Assembly: GCA_031362405.1 (NCBI GenBank)
Contig: JANLSO010000059.1
Span: forward strand, 1-33,703
Origin: JANLSO01 sp031362405
Lineage (GTDB): Bacteria > Actinomycetota > Thermoleophilia > Miltoncostaeales > Miltoncostaeaceae
DNA: 33,703 nucleotides
Direction of reading: 5' to 3'
Under the pieces are notes generated by a model. The model saw only the letters and a list, made by a program, of their open reading frames with translations. It had not been told where the DNA came from and did no database searches. The position numbers and the translations under genes were made by a program. Shown one piece after another: positions 30,676 through 33,703 of this stretch (positions are counted from its first letter, which is position 1; every line of letters starts with the position of its first letter).

Positions 30676-32938
30676 ACGCGGGGCGGTTTCGGCGACGCCA
30701 CTTCGTCGCAGTCTGCGCGAGATCGCCTCAGTGCTCGAGGTGATCGACCACGAGCACTTCAGATGGCTCGGCGATACGCACGGCGTCGCCCCCGGCGACA
30801 TGCTTCAGCCGGAACTCGACCGGGTGCTCTACGAATGCTGCTACGTCTGCGGCCGGCCGGGACTTCCCGCCTGGTCGGGTATCTGGCCACCGCCGGCGCG
30901 TGAAAGGGCGCACGTCGCGCGCCTCGAGGCCGCCCGCCCGACACACCTGACGATCCGTGAGGATACGCCCGTCGGGCGACAGAGTGCCCACCGCGTCGAG
31001 CTGAAACTGCTCGACATCACGCTGAGCGCCGTACCGGCGAGCGCGCGCGTTGCCCCGCGTACACGTCTCGCCGACGTCGACATGCCGAACACACGCCGAT
31101 CGTCGTCTCCCGGCTTCTGGTCGTTGTTCGGTGTCCGCCACCCCCTCGACGACGACGAGGACCAGATCATCCGCCTGTATTGGAATGTCTGCGCCGCGGG
31201 CGGCCCGTTGCTCGTCGAGGCACTGGCGGGGGGTCTCGACGCGACCGGCGTGCCCTTTCGTCTCAAGCTCCTGTCGCGTCCGCACGACTACAACGGTCGC
31301 TGCGATGCCGCGGTGCTCTACATCGGGCGCCGGTGGTGGCCGACGGCCGCCGAGCCGATCCGCATGGCGTACCGGGCACTCGCGCCGCTGCTCTCGGCGG
31401 CGACCCCGCTGATGAGCCGGGCGCTTGCTCCCGGGCTCGGCTACGCCGACGACCCACCGGGTGGCGCCATGAGCTTCGGTCAGCATCGCTGCCGGCTCGT
31501 GGCGGCCGGACTGCTCGATGCCGCGCGGGCGGGCATCACCCGAAACGACGCCGTCGCCGAGCATGTCGAAGGCCACCTCGCGATGGCCGGTATCGACCCC
31601 GCGCGTCCGCACCTCAACCCCGGGTCGATCGACGTGACCCACGACATCATGGTTCGCCGACGCCGAACCCCGCGCAGCAGCGAGCCGACCTGTCTCGACG
31701 TCGCACGCTCCGTCTGTGCGGGCCTGGTCGCGACGGCGATCTGGCACGAGGATCGCTGCGCATGGCTGGGACCGGAGCTCCTTGGCCGTCCCCGTGGTGG
31801 CCTCGAGCAGGGCTGGGCATCGACCGGCCCGGACCTCTACGCGGGGACCGCCGGCATCGGCCTTGTTCTCGCCGAAGCGGGACGGCTACTGAGCGACCCT
31901 GAGGCGGCACACACCGCCCTCGCAGCCCTGCGCCATGGCCTGGCGCATTCCCACGGCATCTCCCCGCGATTTGCCGGCGGTTTCTACAACGGCGTGCCCG
32001 GCATCGCGGTCGCGGCTCTGCGCGGATCCCAGCTTCTCGACGATCCATCGCTCGCCGTCGACGCACTGGCCGCGCTTGATGCCGTCGCCGAGACACCGGA
32101 GTTCGACCTGATGTGGGGCACTGCGGGGACGATCCTCGCCCTGCTCGTCGCCCACGCGATCACCGGACGCGACCGTCTCCTTCGGCGCGCCGTGACCTGC
32201 GCCGACAGGCTGGTTGCGCGTGGCGTCGACGACGGGCGTGGCCTCTCATGGTCGTCGGCGACGCTTGCGACGATCGATCATCCGGTGGGGATCTCGCACG
32301 GTGCCTGTGGTGCCGGTCTCGTGCTCTGCGAGCTGGGTCACGCGAGCGGCGAAGCACGCTTCGCCGAGGCGGGTCGACGCGCTCTCGCCTACGCGGCGAA
32401 CCATTTTGATCGCCGGCAGCGCAACTGGCCGAACCTGCTCATCGCGGGCGATCCCCGCGCTGACCGCCACCGTTCGTTTCCGGCGACCTGGTGTCACGGG
32501 GCGCCCGGCATTGCGCTCGCGCATATTCGCGCGGACGCTCTCGCGCCCGACCCCGAAGGCCGCGGCATCCTCCGACTCGCCCTTACGACCACCGATCGCG
32601 CGACGCAACGATGGTTCGATTCCGGGAGATGGAACTTTTCCCTTTGCCATGGTCTCCTCGGCAACGCGGAAGTCCTCCGCCATGGTTCGGATACTCATGA
32701 TGCGACGCGCACGGTTGAGCGTGTGTCGCGCGCCGGAAGCCGCGAGGCGCTCGTTCACCGGCGGCCCTGGTGCCTGGATGTCCCCGACGGGGAGCCTCCG
32801 GGGCTCATGAACGGCCTTGCCGGAGTGCTTCACCACTACCTGCGTATGCACGCGCCCGAGATCCCGTCGCTGTTGCTCGTCGAGCCGTCGTTCTGGCGAG
32901 GTGACGCACGCCCCAAGGGCGGGGGCCTCCACCCCTAG
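30656..32938 (+). CDS. HopA1-like (lyase type) and LanC cyclase fusion protein
   Basis: A 760-residue protein. The N-terminal part (about 1-330) resembles the HopA1 family: LREIASVLEVIDHEHFRWLGD, LDRVLYECCYV, FRLKLLSRPHDYNGRCDAAVLYI and FGQHRCRLVAAGLLDA. HopA1-type proteins act as phospho-Ser/Thr lyases in class V lanthipeptide synthesis. The C-terminal part (about 375-745) is a LanC toroid with repeated GxxG turns (LYAGTAGIG, FYNGVPGIA, MWGTAGTI, MNGLAGVL) and the key residues His548 (ISHGACG), Cys613 (TWCHGAPG) and Cys664-His665 (SLCHGLLG), the expected zinc ligands. Ser/Thr dehydration and Cys addition would thus be joined in one chain. The GTG at 30656 overlaps the kinase by 20 bases, with GGAG about ten bases upstream. 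No leader-binding domain was recognised. Confidence 0.87.
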   Translation: MAFSVAERGAVSATPLRRSLREIASVLEVIDHEHFRWLGDTHGVAPGDMLQPELDRVLYECCYVCGRPGLPAWSGIWPPPARERAHVARLEAARPTHLTIREDTPVGRQSAHRVELKLLDITLSAVPASARVAPRTRLADVDMPNTRRSSSPGFWSLFGVRHPLDDDEDQIIRLYWNVCAAGGPLLVEALAGGLDATGVPFRLKLLSRPHDYNGRCDAAVLYIGRRWWPTAAEPIRMAYRALAPLLSAATPLMSRALAPGLGYADDPPGGAMSFGQHRCRLVAAGLLDAARAGITRNDAVAEHVEGHLAMAGIDPARPHLNPGSIDVTHDIMVRRRRTPRSSEPTCLDVARSVCAGLVATAIWHEDRCAWLGPELLGRPRGGLEQGWASTGPDLYAGTAGIGLVLAEAGRLLSDPEAAHTALAALRHGLAHSHGISPRFAGGFYNGVPGIAVAALRGSQLLDDPSLAVDALAALDAVAETPEFDLMWGTAGTILALLVAHAITGRDRLLRRAVTCADRLVARGVDDGRGLSWSSATLATIDHPVGISHGACGAGLVLCELGHASGEARFAEAGRRALAYAANHFDRRQRNWPNLLIAGDPRADRHRSFPATWCHGAPGIALAHIRADALAPDPEGRGILRLALTTTDRATQRWFDSGRWNFSLCHGLLGNAEVLRHGSDTHDATRTVERVSRAGSREALVHRRPWCLDVPDGEPPGLMNGLAGVLHHYLRMHAPEIPSLLLVEPSFWRGDARPKGGGLHP

Positions 32939-32949
32939 GGTGGCTGGCC
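32924..32949 (+). terminator. hairpin over the HopA1-LanC stop codon (possible terminator or attenuator)
   Basis: CCACCC and GGGTGG (six base pairs, three-base loop holding most of the TAG stop) are flanked by GGCC on both sides. No T run follows. If it stops transcription, the 38-codon ORF downstream must have its own promoter or depend on read-through. Confidence 0.35.
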
Positions 32950-33005
32950 GCCGCTGTCGGCGAGGGTTTGACTGACATCACGCCACGCACGGAAGGGAGA
33001 ACTCC

Positions 33006-33122
33006 GTGGATGCCCCGACCGATCAGCGACCGATCGACGACCAGCCCGACCCGGCCTGGGCATGGTGGCGTGAGTTTTGGCGGCACGGCAGCTTCTGCGA
33101 CGACTACGCCGAGGTCGAATAG
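33006..33122 (+). CDS. 38-residue acidic Trp-rich peptide, candidate lanthipeptide-type precursor
   Basis: The GTG start has AAGGGAG ending six bases upstream, an excellent ribosome binding site, and the codons show the strong third-position GC of real genes. The peptide begins MDAPTDQRPIDDQPDPAW, continues WWREFW, and ends HGSFCDDYAEVE. It has a single Ser and single Cys, as Ser-Phe-Cys, after a leader-like acidic and Trp-rich part. It lies 67 bases after a kinase/HopA1/LanC cassette, where precursor genes are often found. One ring at most could form, and the C-terminus is acidic, unlike known lanthipeptides. It could instead be a small regulatory or structural peptide. Confidence 0.6.
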   Translation: MDAPTDQRPIDDQPDPAWAWWREFWRHGSFCDDYAEVE

Positions 33123-33395
33123 AACCTGACGCCAGAGCTCTCGTGGTGGGCCCGCGCATCCTCGCAGGGAGTTTCGCGCATGACCGCGACTCGCTGCCCG
33201 AGACGATGCCCCCGGGCCTTCTGCATCGGGCCATGACGACATGCACGCACTTGTCCTTCGGGCCGAGGCAATCGCGCTCGCGTGTCGGCAGCCTGCCGGG
33301 GTAGGTTGATTCCACGAAAAGGCGTTCGTCCGGTGCACAGAGGACCGATTCGATATGGCGCGCTCTCGCCGAGGTCTGAGCGATTCCCGACCTGA
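33123..33395 (+). other. intergenic, no firm gene
   Basis: About 270 bases. An 18-codon ORF at 33180-33236 has AGGGAG eight bases upstream and encodes a Cys/Arg-rich peptide (MTATRCPRRCPRAFCIGP), which I cannot tell from chance. An ACGAA/TTCGT inverted repeat lies near 33315-33331. No promoter was identified with confidence. Confidence 0.3.
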
Positions 33396-33703
33396 ATGGC
33401 TGACGAAGTGCGTCGTATGGCGCTGACCAGCCCTCTTCTCGCGCCTCAGTCATTTCTCGACACTCGCCGACGCGATGTTCTCGAACGCGTCTGCGCCGCC
33501 GAATACGCCGGAATCCTGGAGCTGCCGACCGACGACCCGCTCGATGCCAAGCGCCGTCGCCGCGTCGAGGCGACCTACGGCGAGATGATGTCCCAGCCGG
33601 TCGCCGTGCAATCGACCTGGGACACCAACGCAAGTGCCCTGCGGGATGTGACCACGCGGATCGTGGCTCTCGGCATCGACCGCGCCTACCTGGTGGGCGC
33701 GGG
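33396..33703 (+). CDS. SIS-domain protein, N-terminal part (runs off window)
   Basis: The frame from ATG 33396 (MADEVRRMALTSP) or ATG 33417 stays open to the window edge, about 102 residues. EATYGEMMSQPVAVQSTWDTNASALRDVTTRIVALGIDRAYLVGAG matches the start of an SIS (sugar isomerase) domain: the helix before the first strand and a YLVGAG turn, as in the isomerase half of glucosamine-6-phosphate synthase or in AgaS-type proteins. It would bind a phosphosugar. No glutaminase domain precedes it. It starts 273 bases after the small peptide ORF, so a link with the lanthionine cassette is uncertain. No clear ribosome binding site decides between the two starts. Confidence 0.7.
   Translation, partial: MADEVRRMALTSPLLAPQSFLDTRRRDVLERVCAAEYAGILELPTDDPLDAKRRRRVEATYGEMMSQPVAVQSTWDTNASALRDVTTRIVALGIDRAYLVGA

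Noticed and set aside
33180..33236. 18-codon Cys/Arg-rich ORF with an AGGGAG, considered as a second precursor
   Set aside because: It is very short, with no leader-like part and only two Thr and no Ser; it cannot be told from chance in GC-rich DNA.

Overview
The window is GC-rich DNA from an actinomycete-like bacterium. The best guess is a Thermoleophilia/Solirubrobacterales-type lineage. The clues are the DUF2630 and DUF2237 proteins, an Eis-family remnant, an F420-type reductase remnant, a leaderless start, and many GTG/TTG starts. No rRNA, tRNA, CRISPR array or transposase gene was seen. Placement below phylum is a guess.

Layout. 1-1155: the 3' end of an ECF-type sigma factor, a 28-residue ORF and a methyltransferase, chained by overlapping starts and stops. 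1250-5270: a DUF2237 protein (-), a Tat/lipoprotein intradiol-dioxygenase-like protein, a tiny acidic protein, a decayed copy of a zinc-ribbon gene, a DeaD-like RNA helicase and the intact zinc-ribbon gene. 5283-8419 (-): an Na+/H+ antiporter with a C-terminal UBP zinc finger, a DUF2630 protein and a broken Eis-like acetyltransferase. 8617-10376: a MarR-PDZ regulator divergent from a frameshifted DJ-1/PfpI gene, with overlapping promoters and a perfect palindrome between them. 10380-12560: two more decayed genes, an F420-type NADP reductase and an Asp-box propeller, separated by a long near-perfect palindrome.

12810-19667: a secreted adhesin-like protein converges on a 1,814-residue secreted haem peroxidase carrying RTX-like, choice-of-anchor D and fibronectin III domains. 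A nested hairpin terminator lies between them. 19966-23666: a soluble NarL-type kinase and response regulator, then two adjacent multicopper-oxidase proteins of which only the first has a Tat signal. 23695-29143: an FHA-HTH protein divergent from a 1,539-residue Ser/Thr kinase-TIR-nSTAND-transmembrane-WD40 fusion.

29300-32938 is the most interesting block. A 124-residue protein of unknown family, an APH-like kinase and a protein with a HopA1-like N-terminus and a complete LanC cyclase C-terminus are tightly coupled. The set has the enzyme types of class V lanthipeptide synthesis (phosphotransferase, HopA1-type lyase, cyclase), but lyase and cyclase are fused. Just downstream, a 38-codon ORF with a strong ribosome binding site encodes an acidic, Trp-rich peptide with one Ser-Phe-Cys motif, a candidate substrate. 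The window ends inside an SIS-domain gene.

Two themes run through the window. One is peptide modification and signalling at the right-hand end. The other is a left-centre region rich in decayed genes, with two palindromes sharing the core GGTGYCWGGCACCG at the decay boundaries.
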